A stretch of 64,000 nt of DNA, taken from contig RCTD01000001.1 of the NCBI GenBank assembly GCA_014898415.1, positions 2,480,001 to 2,544,000 on the forward strand. The letters are read 5' to 3'. Position 1 is the first letter of the stretch. Every line of letters begins with the position of its first letter. The stretch is from Stromatinia cepivora (lineage: Eukaryota; Ascomycota; Leotiomycetes; Helotiales; Sclerotiniaceae). A model generated the notes under the pieces. That model searched no databases and had not been told where the DNA came from. It saw only the letters and a program-made list of their open reading frames with translations. Shown here one piece after another: positions 32,784 to 43,731 of the stretch. The position numbers and the translations under genes are program-made.

Positions 32784-32914
32784 TCACAGGTTCACTACCC
32801 GTTCTTAGCTAGTGTGGATGCCTCAGGCATCCACTATTCTCCATATGGTGCTCCCGCACCTCCTACGTCGAATATCATATTATCAACCTAGTACCTACTT
32901 GGCGCCGTGATATA
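32784..32914 (+). repeat. LTR-end fragment with palindrome, little mutated
   Basis: It aligns to 61614-61752. It contains the near-perfect palindrome GTGGATGCCTCAGGCATCCAC (32814-32834 in part) and ends in TGGCGCCGTGATATA, which could be a tRNA primer-binding site just inside an LTR. Where the two copies differ, the other copy nearly always has A/T for G/C here, so this copy largely escaped RIP. The shared sequence stops at TA (32913-32914), exactly where a TACCTCGAATAGTAA motif begins. Confidence 0.7.
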
Positions 32915-33744
32915 CCTCGAATAGTAACTTTTTGATTTTCAAAATATTAAATAAGAATTGATGATATGAGTTTCGATCTCAAATATTATTAATATTTTCA
33001 ATTGATATAAATTGATAAAATAAATAATAATAAAAATATTTCAATAATATATACAATTATTTATTATGATTAAAAAAAAATTGGATTTAATTTTTATTTA
33101 ATTATTATGAAATAATTTACAGTAAATACCCTGAATAGTAATTTTTTGAATTTCGATACTTTGTTTAACAATTGATAATAATCGAGATATAACAATTTAT
33201 ATTTCAGTTTTAGTTTCATTCGAATCCTTAGATAAATCAAATCCAAATTTTGAAATATATAAAAAATTTCTTTTTATAATTGAAATTTTCTTTTTATAAT
33301 TGAGTTAAATTCAATAATATAATTTTCAAGGTTCTAGTTCTAATAATTATAAAATTATTAATTATCAAAATTGAAGGGATTAAGAAAATTCAAAGAAGAA
33401 GATTGTAATATTGCAACTTTAATATATATATTATCTCACATTGTTGAATTCCGAATAACTCCAATTGGTTCGAAGTATTATTTCATTGAATTTTTCTTTT
33501 TGAACTTTCTCAAACCTTTTAATTTCAATAACTAATAACTTTACAATTATTAGGATTAGAATCTTGAAAATTATATCATTGAATCCAATTCAATTAGTAT
33601 TATTAATATTGTTCAAAAAAATTAAATTTTTATATATTTCGAAATTTGGGTCTGATTTATTTAAAAATTCGAATAGGATTAGATTTAAAATAATAATATT
33701 ATAAACGAGATCAAAAAGAATACTATTGATTACTATTCGGGGTA
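32913..33744. repeat. Candidate TA-duplicating MITE(s) with TIR TACCCCGAATAGTAA
   Basis: A 15-20 bp motif occurs three times: 32913 (TACCTCGAATAGTAACT) and 33127 (TACCCTGAATAGTAATT) on the plus strand, and inverted ending at 33744 (TTACTATTCGGGGTA). The 33127 and 33744 copies would delimit a 618-bp element with TA at both ends, as in Tc1/mariner-type MITEs. The interior is AT-rich without coding capacity. The 32913 copy may belong to a second, nested or truncated member. Confidence 0.5.
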
Positions 33745-34714
33745 TTTATTATATAATTTATAATAGTTTTATTATAATTATTAAGTTCTATAAATATTAT
33801 ATATTAGAAATTTGGTTTTATTTTCGATTTTGTTTTTTAATTTATTAATATATTAATCAATAAAAAAAAGCTGAAAAATGAGAATCTTTAAAATAATAAA
33901 ATCTTGAAGATTTTTCAAAAGTCATTGAATAAAGAAATACAGATATTATTAGCTATCGCTAAAAAAAATCCAGATTATAAATTTATAGAATTTTTTTCTT
34001 TACAAATATAATAAATATTAAAGAAATTCTTCGAATTATTTATAGATATAAAAATTAAAATTCTCAAATCATTATAAAGTATATAAATAACTTGTATCAC
34101 CTTCAGATAAAGTATTATTTATCAAATCTTTTTTTGATTAATTATAAACGATATATAATGGTAAAAGTAAAGTAACTCTAGGATTTTACGAAATTTTATT
34201 AAAGAGTTTAATCTAACAAATCACTTCAAAAGAATAAATAAAACGATCGAAAAATTGATAATTATATTAAAACAATTAAATATTTTCAGAATCTATAATT
34301 ATTTTTAGAGTAAGTCTTATAATAATAGTTAAATTAATTTCTAAAATTTATATAATATAACTATCGGAATGTTATATGATCAATCTTAAAGGGAATCGTA
34401 TTATAAGTGAATACTTTAGTCTCTTTTCTTTCAGTATAAATAGTATTTTCATTTTATAATATAATAATTAAGAATGAAGAATATAATATATTATAATAAT
34501 ATTATATAATTAGTATTATTGAAGTGATATTAATATTAATTAGTGATATTACAAATTAGAAGTTTCGGAATAATATATATCGAAATTCAGTTAAAGAAAT
34601 TTTGAAGAGATATTAGAATAATAATATATTAGTTTTGTGTATCAAGGAATTTATTTTAGATAATAGATTTGAAAGAGATTCAAAGGTTTAAATAATGATA
34701 TATAATTTGTATTT
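33745..34714. other. AT-rich, no gene seen
   Basis: RIP-type sequence with no recognisable coding remnant. It ends at the TATTT duplication (34710-34714) of the copia element. Confidence 0.6.
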
Positions 34715-34880
34715 TGTTGGAAATGAGGCCATTATAGGATTAGAATTGAGGTCACGAGATCACAATGGTGCATAGACCATATTTGGGGATAACCTTAATT
34801 CTACTCTTATTAGAATTATAGATCCTTAGTTCAATCTATATAATCAATAATATTATTATTTCCTACATCAAAAGTTAATA
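34715..34880 (+). repeat. copia 1 5' LTR
   Basis: 166 bp, matching 41718-41883 along its length; differences are almost all C/T or G/A transitions in both directions between the copies, as when each LTR was RIPped independently. Confidence 0.9.
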
Positions 34881-35229
34881 GGTTATAAGATTCGGTTGTA
34901 TAATAATAATTAGAAAGCAAAGCAAATCGAAAAAGGATTAGTATAACTAATAGAGGTGGAATAAAGTGAAAATCAAAGTTTTTATACAATGTTATTGAAG
35001 TAGAGTTGAAATACAACAATACAGTTTATAACTCATAACATTACAGGTCAGAGTGGAGAGCAATCTGCATAATGTTGATATAGAATTATAGCAGAAACGA
35101 AGAGCAAGTTTGTATAGTTATAAGAAAACATATTACAATACAATCTTATGAATTTTTTTTTTTATTGTTTTATTTTTATATTTCTTTATTATTTTGAATT
35201 TATTTGTTGTATACTTTTTTTTTTTTAAG

Positions 35230-36240
35230 ACCGTCTTAAAAATCTGAAGACTATCTTCGATACCCATCAAATAGTAAGAAACCTTTACAATATCGGAATC
35301 AAACAATCCTTCGAAATTTGATCAAAACAATCATAAGCGATGATTCAGATAAACGAAGATATAATTGAAAGGGAAAGAATGGTTTTATATAATTGATCAA
35401 ACATTAGATGAATATATATAGATTACAGAATCCAATATAGTATCTGTTTACGAGATCAATGGTTGTGTATATTATAATATCGAGTTGAAATCGGAATATT
35501 TAAAGGACAAAGTGAATACATTATTATATATTTACACAATACTTAATGATAACAATAAAATCTTTACCAACGAATATTCGATAATATATATACTTTAGAA
35601 ATACTTTAAATCAAAATATACCAGAATCAATACAATTATAATTAATATATATATAACGATGATCTAGAATTTCAAATTCTAATCCAATACTCATCCCGAT
35701 ATAACCATTATCGAAGTTTGGGATAAACTGAAAGAATATAAAAGGAAATTAGGAATTGCAAATAAAAGCTGTTGATCAATATATCAAGATATTGTTTTGT
35801 TTTTGGTTTTAATATATAATCTTTTAATCGATTATCAAGGAGTAATAGATATATTGGATATCCAAATCAGTTTTAATATCGATAATAAGATCAAGTATTT
35901 ATAGACTAAGGAATTTTGTTTTAAAAATGGATCAAAGTTAATATAAATTGCAAAAGGATCTAAGTATACTTCTTGATATCAAGAATCAGATTTCGAGATC
36001 TCAAACAATGCTTGTAATCTGTATTAAAGGGAAGATTATTATATATAAGATTATTTGTATTTAATGTAAACCAATAAACTTCTTTATAATTACCTTTATT
36101 ATTAAAGAAAAAGGGGATCATCGAATTCGAAGAAGGTCCATTTCAATAAAAAAGATCAAGTATATTTTGCTAATAATATCTCTGAATCAGATTCCGATAT
36201 TAAGGATATAATAAAGAAAGATTGCAATTTGATAAAAAAA
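35230..36240 (+). pseudogene. Decayed Gag region of copia 1
   Basis: It lies between the 5' LTR and the protease/pre-integrase region. Fragments of a Gag-like frame can be followed on the plus strand, including a positively charged stretch EKGDHRIRRRS at about 36100-36150 where a zinc knuckle would be expected. Many TAA/TAG stops interrupt it. The assignment rests mainly on position. Confidence 0.5.
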
Positions 36241-36396
36241 ATCATTAATAAAGTTTTCTTTAACAAATGATATACCGATACAGATGTTTCTTCATATATA
36301 TCTAATCAACCTTTATTATTCAAATCAATAGAATTTATTATTAAACGAAGGATAAAGATTAATGGGGAAATAATATATTATTGTTATTGAGGTTTA

Positions 36397-36621
36397 ATGG
36401 ATATAATATGCGAAGATAATTCTAAGATATTATTTTCAAATGTATTATATATATTAGGGCTAGAAGTAAACTTATTATCAGGAAAAAGGATCTGCGAAAC
36501 AGGATTGCAAAGGGAATTCAATTCTTATTATATATATTTCAAGAAGGATAATAAAAAAGTTATCTATATTAAAATACAAAACAGAATATATATGGTTTTA
36601 TATGTAATTAAAGGATATAAG
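36397..36621 (+). pseudogene. Protease / GAG-pre-integrase remnant of copia 1, split by an insertion
   Basis: The frame reads NVLYILGLEVNLLSGKRICE, the well-known VLYVPGLxxNLLS block at the protease to pre-integrase junction of copia polyproteins. It stops being copia at 36621, where the gag-only element begins, and resumes after 38296 with a pre-integrase-like segment (RRFNHLDPDKIKNLYKV at about 38435). Confidence 0.85.
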
Positions 36622-36771
36622 TGTCACGAGATACACGTGATCGCGTACGATCGGGCTAGTACAGTACTAAGCTCCGAGCCGATCATATATATAACTTCGT
36701 AGCACACTCTTTTTAGCTCTGTAGCTTTTAATTCTAAGATTGATCTCTAAACGCTCGTTGGGTTCATCATA
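36622..36771 (+). repeat. 5' LTR of the gag-only element
   Basis: 150 bp and notably GC-rich for this block (GATCGCGTACGATCGGGCTAG). It contains an ATATATATAA TATA-like box at about 36686-36697. It aligns without gaps to 38147-38296. Confidence 0.9.
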
Positions 36772-37039
36772 TTATTAAAAGCTTTTTCAGATAAGAAATA
36801 GAATAACATTTGCATATATTTATGTATATTCTATTTGTTTTTGTTTAGGTATATGTTTATACTCTTTTGCTTGTATATAAATCTTTTTGATATTATTCGA
36901 AGGTGTTGTTTTTTTTTTTATCCTTAATTTCTAAGTTATAGATTACGATTCAATAAACCTTACGATTGCAAAACTTTATGGCGAAATGATTCGTCAATGA
37001 GATGAAATCTTGTTTTTATACTTTTTGATTCTCGAATGT

Positions 37040-37910
37040 ATTTTTATTGTTTATATTCCTTTTTATCCGAAACCCTTTTTCCCTGATCCTGAAAAGTTCA
37101 GTGGTAGCTTTTAAAAGTTCGATATCTGGCTTCCTTCGATTCGAACGAAATTACAAGTAGATGGTGCTGTGATCGGTAACTTTATAATTCAATTTTATTA
37201 TGTTTATCTCAATCTCGAATCTTATGTACAAGTTATGGTATTACTTTAGTTTTCTTTTCTTAATCAAAATATTCTTTTAGATTATATGATGATCCTGGAT
37301 CAACTTATATGTATTTATAATAATCCGAATAAAATTCAAGAAACCGAAAATAAGTTATTCACTCTCAAACAAGGAATCGATTCTTTATATATCTATATTA
37401 CAAAATTCAAAAGGACCCTTTACAAAGCCAAAGATCAGAATTGATCTGATTCGAATAAAATCTCAACTTTTTGTAATGGATTCAATGTTACTTTTAAAAA
37501 TTGTCTTTCTCAATAATTTTCTTTTCCTCATTTCTATTCCGATTTTGTTTAGGTTATATAATAACTAGTTACTTATATAACAAATGGATTCCCTGTATCA
37601 TTCTATTTTAGTGAACCTAAAGCCCTATATATATTGCAGAATCTATTCTATTCTTGGAACTACAATCTAATAGATGTTAACAACCTTAATATTATTGGTG
37701 CCTTTAATTCTTTTGATATCCAATCAGACAAATCCGATTGTACTTTGATTTTACTCTGTGTACGAGTACCCAAATTTTCCCTTTCTGAAAGAACTCTTTT
37801 GTGTAAGCAAAATAAATGTGTATGATGTGGAAGTAATTTTTATTGGGTATAAGTCTGTTTGCTAGATCTGTATTAAAGAGTCCGAGATCGATAAAAGTCT
37901 GTTTCAATTA
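37040..37910 (+). pseudogene. Gag-like gene of the nested element, RIP-inactivated
   Basis: The plus-strand frames show a retrotransposon Gag: an opening PDPEKFSGSF, then KFDIWLPSIRTKLQVDGAVIG, YYVYLNLES, then NKLFTLKQGIDSLYIYITKF, and a C-terminal CCHC knuckle at about 37813-37855. The knuckle has all three cysteines, but its His codon position reads Tyr (CAT to TAT) and neighbouring codons have become stops. The order and spacing match Ty3/gypsy Gag proteins of fungi. Several stops (for example after GSF and after MVLL) make it nonfunctional. No pol sequence follows it. Confidence 0.8.
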
Positions 37911-38146
37911 TTATATTGATTACTAAGTTTGAAAGCGATGATGATAAAGATCTAAAAGAAATGATCAATAACCGATATTTTGAAGATCACTTGGAGGAGG
38001 TATATAGTATGGTGGATATGTATTCGTTGATTGTGATGTAATCTATGCATCAGGAATTTTTATTAAAAGAAGATTAGTGATTATTTTGTACTTAAATTAT
38101 TCGTTTAAAATGAATTCGAGGTGAATTTTTTAGAAGGGGAGGGTAA

Positions 38147-38296
38147 TATTACGAGATACACATAATCGCATACGATCGGGTTAGTACGGTATTAAGCTCC
38201 GAACCGATCATATATATAACTTCGTAGCACACTCTCTTTAGCTCTGTAGCTTTTAATTCTAAGGTTGATCTCTAAACGCTCGTTGGGTTCGTCACA
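38147..38296 (+). repeat. 3' LTR of the gag-only element
   Basis: 150 bp, aligned without gaps to 36622-36771; preceded by the polypurine tract at about 38131-38146. Confidence 0.9.
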
Positions 38297-38529
38297 ATAA
38301 GGATATAGTTTTTTGTTTTAATGTATACCAAAATAATCAGGAAAAAGGCTTTTCTTTAAAGATAATCGATAGTATCAAAGGTATCGATAACGAATTAATA
38401 TTCAAGGAAAAAAAAAGATATCTATTATAATATCGAAGATTTAACCATCTAGATCCAGATAAGATCAAAAATCTATATAAGGTATTCAATATAATCAAAC
38501 CGATAAAGATCCCAATTGAATTAGATATC

Positions 38530-39360
38530 TACAAAGTGTATATATTGATCAAGATGATCAATCGTATTCCGAAACAATTGAATCTATACAAATCAAAGAG
38601 ATTCGAATTTATACATTTCGATATTGTAGGATCATTTCCAAAATCGATTCGAGGGAATTGTTATTTTATATTGATTATTGATAATTGTATAAAAATAAAT
38701 TGGATTATATTACTTAAACAAAAAGATGATACAATTCAAATATTAAAAACTTGGAAAAAGGAGATAGAATTAGTTATTAAAGAAAAGATCATTATAATTA
38801 AAATTGATAATGTATTGGAATTCCTATAAGTTATTCGTGAATGGTTATTAGGTATATGATTTGAAGTTATAATAATTGCCTTTTTATATCAAAACGAACT
38901 TGTAAAATGGAATATAAGAATTGTAGAGGTAGATATAAGAATAATACTAAAAGAAGCTGAATTATTATTAGAATTTTGGGATGAAGCTGTAAAACACGAT
39001 ATTTATATCAGGAATCGCATTAATATTGATCCTGATATAAACGAAATAGATCGATCTTTTATAGAAGTTTTTATAGGTACAATATCAGATATAAAGATAT
39101 ATAAAGTTTGGGGGAGCAAATGTTATATTTATATTAATCCCAAGATTATTCCGAAAGGGTAGAGATACGATAAGTTGCAGGACACTTCAAGAATCGGTAT
39201 ATTCCTAAGATATTCAAAAGTTATGAACAAATATATCAAAGTGTATTCTTCAGAATTAGATTATATATTTTGATTAAACAAAGTAATTATAAATGAATCT
39301 CATCGAGAAGGAGATTTGAATTTTAAATTAAGAAATTATAAATCAAATCTATAAGGAATA
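38530..39360 (+). pseudogene. Integrase of copia 1, decayed
   Basis: The ORF at 38536-38829 reads RFEFIHFDIVGSFPKSIRGN, the integrase core opening (typically HxDxxGP) in which FD carries the first catalytic Asp, and ends with IIIIKIDNVLEFL, the second Asp block (RTDNAxEF). Beyond a stop the frame continues with LLLEFWDEAVKHDIYIRNRI and VWGSKCYIYINP, the conserved C-terminal copia integrase segments. The final Glu helix is damaged. Confidence 0.88.
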
Positions 39361-39984
39361 AAGAATATAAAGCCAAATCGAAAACCTTATAATAAATTGG
39401 CAATAAACAAAGTATTTTCTTTATTTTTAATATCAAATATAATATCTGTATCATTTTCGTTTTAAGTATTCTTTTCAATAGATATTATATCGAATTCAGT
39501 GATTATACTAAGCACCTCAATTATCGAATTGAAACCAAATAAATTAGATATATTAATATTAATATATAATGAAGATGAAGATAGCAATATCCAGAAAACA
39601 AATTAAGAATCTTCTTCTAAGGATATTTCAGATATCGAATCCATTATTTCAAAGGGTTCAATTTAAGAATCAATTTTTGTAAACCCTGAATTTGTATTAG
39701 AAGCAAAATTTAAGATCGTTTTAAATTTTGTTGATAAATCTATTTCAGTAGGATCAAAAAGCGAAGTAAATCTATAATCATTTGAGATCGAGTAAAAGGA
39801 TAAAATGGATTTTGAAGATGAATTCTTAAGGTATCTAATACAAAAACGGAAAAGAGATATAAAATAAGATCCTGAAGAAAAACAGGAAAGTAAGATTATA
39901 AAAGCGTTGATTGTGATATTTATATAAGCCAAAACTTAAGAAAGTATAGAATATATTATAATTACAATTCTAATTATTTACAAA

Positions 39985-40720
39985 ATGGATTCTTATATCA
40001 AAGATAAAATCGTTTCAGATTTCATAATTTCATTGATAGATATAGACAATATAGAAAATATAGTATATCCGGTTGAAAAAGTTCTAGGAATCAAAATACC
40101 AAAAACTTATAAGGAAGTAATATCGGATCGAAAACACTCTGAAAAATGGAAGGAAGCTATTCAAAAGGAAATTATATTTTTGATTTAAAATGGTATTTAG
40201 GAAGAATATATATTTTTTAAAGGAAGTAATTTAGTTTCGACGAAATGGATATTTATAATTAAGATTAAGGATAATAAGGTAGAATGATTCAAGGCAAGAT
40301 TAATAATTCGAGGGTTCAATCAGGTATTAGGAAAAAATTATAATGAAATGTTTGTATCAACAATGAGGCTAGATATATTCAGATTATTCCTAGCTATTGT
40401 CGCAAAGGAAAATTTGGAATGTTTATATTTCGATATCAAAAACGTCTTTACCGAATTGCATTTGAAGGAAGAGATTTATCTCGAATTACTCTAAGGTATC
40501 AAAATCAAAAAGGGATATATATTATAAGCTCTACAAAGTTTATATGGTTTGAAGCAAATTGAAAGGGATTGGAGTTTATTATTGAAGAAAAAGCTTTTAG
40601 ATATAGATTTTATACAAAATTTGATAGATCTATATCTATATATATCCAAAGATTGTAATATAATATTACTAATATATATCGACGATATTGTTATTGTATT
40701 GTATATATTATTATAAATCA
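39985..40720 (+). pseudogene. Reverse transcriptase of copia 1, decayed
   Basis: The ORF at 39985-40188 contains KIPKTYKEVISDRKHSEKWK then KEIIFLI, the copia RT entry region (xPxTYxEAL...WxxAxxxEI). After a stop the same frame gives VSTKWIFIIKIKDNKVE, the conserved STKWIF segment, then RLIIRGFNQVLGKNYNEMFV, then YIDDIVIVLYI near 40676-40706, the catalytic YxDD box, which is intact. Stops inactivate the gene. Confidence 0.88.
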
Positions 40721-41019
40721 TTTGGTTCGATGAAAAGCTATCGGTCTATTTTAATATTAAGAATCTAAGGGAGATTAATAAGATCCTAGATATTAGAATT
40801 ATTTGCAATAGAAAAATATATACATTAATTATAGATCAAAAAGAATATCTCAATATTATACTAATTAAATATAATATTACACATAAACAACATCAAACCA
40901 AGAAATTGTCAATAATGAATTATATCTATCTCCGATCAATAATCGATAACGATGAACTGGTAAATGTGAACGAATATCAACAACAAATAAGAAATATGAT
41001 TCATCCAATAATATACACT

Positions 41020-41690
41020 CGATCAGATATAGCGTTCTCAATTGAAAGATTTTCATAATTTATAACAAAACCAGTAAAACATCATATTATAGTTTTGAAG
41101 AATCTAATATGATATCTACAATCAACAATCAAATAGAAGCTATAATTCGGGCCAAAGGGAATACAATCTGATATTTGCAAAGAATACAATATATTTGATA
41201 ATACAATAAAGGTATATATAGATGCAGATTGGACTAATAACAAATATAACCGGAAAAGTATTTCAAAAAGAGTTGTGATATTCTATAAAGATTTTATATT
41301 ATAAATTAGTAAGAAACAAATGTTTATAACTACCTTTAATACAGAATCAGAATATATTACAATAGTAATATTCATCAAATAAAGGAGATGGATTGTATAA
41401 ATACTTAAAGACTTATTTAGATCAAGTTATATTGGAAAGAATGGAGATATGGTTTAAATATTTGGTGATAATCAAAATGTTTTAGCTTTAATTAAGAACC
41501 TATATTTGTATAAACGATCCAAATATATAGATATCAATTATCATTTCATTAGGGACTTAATAGAAAAGAAGAAAATCGTTATTAATTATATCAATATATA
41601 TAATATAATTATCGATAGAATAACAAAGTTTTGTACAAGGATTGCTTTTAAAAGATTCAAGAAAATGTTAGGATTAGTAATTTAGGAGGA
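41020..41690 (+). pseudogene. RNase H of copia 1, decayed
   Basis: The frame includes IYTRSDIAFSIERFS, IDADWTNNKYNRKSISKRVV (the YxDADWA block with the first catalytic Asp), FNTESEYITI with the conserved Glu, and a late GDNQNVLALIKN plus YIDINYHFIRDLIEKKKI. These are the standard copia RNase H landmarks in order, up to the 3' LTR. Several stops interrupt. Confidence 0.88.
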
Positions 41691-41717
41691 TCGAATAGAA
41701 TATCCTCAATAAAGAAA

Positions 41718-41883
41718 TATTGGAAATAAAATCATCATAAAATTAGAATTGAAGTTACGAGACCATAATGATGCATAGATCATATTTAGGGATAATCTCA
41801 ATTCTACTCCTATTAGAATTATAGATCCTTAGTTCAATCTATATAGTCAACAATACTACTACTTCCTGCACCAAAAGTTAACA
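41718..41883 (+). repeat. copia 1 3' LTR
   Basis: 166 bp, paired with 34715-34880; followed by the duplicated TATTT. Confidence 0.9.
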
Positions 41884-42071
41884 TATTTGTATTTATTATG
41901 TATTTTTTATATTAAATATAAAATTTTCGATATTATTTTATAAAAAAATCAATTTTATATTTTAATAATTTATTTTATAGTAGGATTATTAATAAAACGA
42001 AATTAAATTTTCAAATTTTAAGATAATTTTGAAAAATCAAAATTATATTTAATAAACCATCAAAATAGTTT

Positions 42072-42680
42072 TATGAGAATCACGATAAAGAATCGGCTAG
42101 TATTCGAATAATAAAAGACTTTTCATTACTTTTTCTAATATTATCGAAGAAATCATATTATATATAAATAAAAACTTTTCAATCTAATATAAAAACTTCT
42201 TTGATATCGATCTGCTTTTGATTAACCTATAAAATAAGTCCCTTATCCCACATTCCAGCCACCCCCTCATTCCGGTCATTGTTTACACCAAAAATTACGG
42301 AAATCGGCATTTTTAACTTTCTTATTTATAAATATAATTTTTTGAAATTTTGAATAAAGATTTATTACATATATATAAATAAATTCTAAAAACTTCAGAT
42401 TTTTCGCGATTTTTTCTATTGAGATATTTAAGATTTAATTTTCGAATTTTGAATTTATATACAAATCGAAAATTCAAAAGTTTAATCTCAATAGAAAAAA
42501 TTGTAAAAAATCTGAAATTTCTTATATTTATTAATTATTATATAAAAAATTTATATATCCATTTTTATTGAATAATATCCAATATTGATAAAGTTATTAA
42601 TAAATGAAAATCACTATTTTTGATGTAAAATGATGATGGCCGAAATGTGAGGTAAGGGATTTATATTTATATTTGTAACA
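42072..42680 (-). repeat. LTR of gypsy family B, split by a MITE
   Basis: Read on the plus strand it runs TATGAGAATCACGATAAAG to TTTGTAACA and is the reverse complement of the solo LTR at 5653-5855. Taking out the MITE and one TA leaves about 182 bp against 203 bp there. Immediately to the right a pyrimidine run (CCTTCCCTTCC at about 42684-42694) is the complement of a polypurine tract, so this is the 3' LTR of a minus-strand element whose internal part lies to the right. Confidence 0.75.
42237..42661. mobile_element. Foldback MITE, 425 bp, flanked by TA
   Basis: The ends are inverted copies: AGTCCCTTATCCCACATTCC on the left and its complement-like GTGAGGTAAGGGATT on the right, each next to TA (42235-42236, 42662-42663). 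The inversion continues inwards nearly to the centre: CAGATTTTTCGCGATTTTTT at about 42400 pairs with AAAAAATTGTAAAAAATCTG at about 42500. The whole element can therefore form one long hairpin. It has no coding capacity. The uninterrupted LTR at 5653 supplies an empty site with a single TA. Confidence 0.82.
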
Positions 42681-43731
42681 GAGCCTTCCCTTCCGAAAGC
42701 TTTCGTTCTGAAAATATTATACTTCGAATATTTGTCGATGATTTTTCGATTCTTCAAATTCGAATATTATTCAAATCCAAATATCTATTAGTAATCTTTC
42801 GAATACTTTTCGATTCTTTTCTAATTTCATTAACTTCTATAATAGTAATATTATAATGTTTATATTTTCATTTTATAAAGTTCAGTATTTTTACAATTCG
42901 AATTCATAATTGTATTATAATATAAGAATACTAAGAATTATAATTTCATTAAACTTTAATATCTTCAAACTCTTTAATATCTTTAAATACTTTAAAATTA
43001 ATTATTCTTTTTATTCTGTTTCGATTTGACTTTAGTATTATAGTTTTTTGTATTCAATTCGATTTCGATATAATAATTTTTTATATTCGGTTCGGTTTCG
43101 GTTGGTATAATTTTTTTTGTTTTTCTTTCGGATTTCGAATTCGATAGATATAATTTTTCTTTTGGATTGCGAATTTGTATGATTCTTTTTATTTTTCTTT
43201 CGAATTTCGATAAATAGGTTATTTTAATATAATGAATAAAGGATATAATATTTTCCTTTTTCGGAATCAATATCTTTGTTAATGATTTTATAAATTCGGT
43301 AAATAATAAAGGAAGGGAATTTATAACTTGCTTTTTTTAAAAATTTGAAATATAAAATTTATTATCCTCGTATCCTTGAATAATATAAACTTTATTTTTG
43401 AAATTCAAAACAATAACGAATCGTTAATATATTGTGTTTTTCTAATTCAGAAAATATAGATATAATTTATTATATTAATTTTTGGCTTTTATTCAAATCA
43501 AATAGTATAAAAGTATTTATAATATTTTTGGTATCGGTTTTCAAAATACAATAATTTTAATTGAATTATATCTAGTTTGTATACTATTTGTTTATAGTTA
43601 AATAAGTTAATTATTGATAATTTATTTATTGTTTGTAATTAGTTTCTATTAGTGATTTTTTAGAATTATATAAAGGTAAGTTATACTTCTTTTATTAGAA
43701 AAGGCCTATAGTATTTTATAAGGGTTCTGTT
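42681..43731 (-). mobile_element. Internal remnant of gypsy family B element
   Basis: Starts at the polypurine tract beside the LTR and runs to the CTGTT target site of gypsy A. A minus-strand frame at 42998-43270 gives a Lys/Glu/Ile/Asn-rich low-complexity peptide without a recognisable domain. The remainder should continue to the right of gypsy A, from 50755, but I could not find its other LTR. Confidence 0.45.

Larger units (their letters stand above)
36622..38296 (+). mobile_element. Nested non-autonomous LTR element encoding only Gag, TSD ATAAG
   Basis: LTRs of 150 bp at 36622-36771 and 38147-38296 begin TGTCACGAG (TATTACGAG in the second) and end TTCGTCACA (TTCATCATA in the first). ATAAG flanks the unit at 36617-36621 and 38297-38301. 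The 1375-bp interior holds one decayed Gag-like frame and no protease, reverse transcriptase or integrase. A polypurine tract (GAAGGGGAGGGTAA) abuts the 3' LTR, setting the orientation. It interrupts copia 1, so it is the younger insertion. Such units, sometimes called TR-GAG elements, must borrow enzymes from an autonomous partner (inference). Confidence 0.88.
34715..41883 (+). mobile_element. Ty1/copia retrotransposon (copia 1), full length, RIP-decayed, TSD TATTT
   Basis: LTRs of identical length (166 bp) lie at 34715-34880 and 41718-41883. They start TGTTGG (TATTGG in the second) and end GTTAACA (GTTAATA in the first). TATTT precedes the first LTR (34710-34714) and follows the second (41884-41888). 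Inside, in copia order, are a Gag region, protease/GAG-pre-integrase, integrase, reverse transcriptase and RNase H, all on the plus strand and all broken by stops. A primer-binding-like GGTTATAAGA follows the first LTR. Removing the 1675-bp nested element at 36622-38296 with one copy of its duplication lets the pre-integrase frame run on. Confidence 0.92.
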
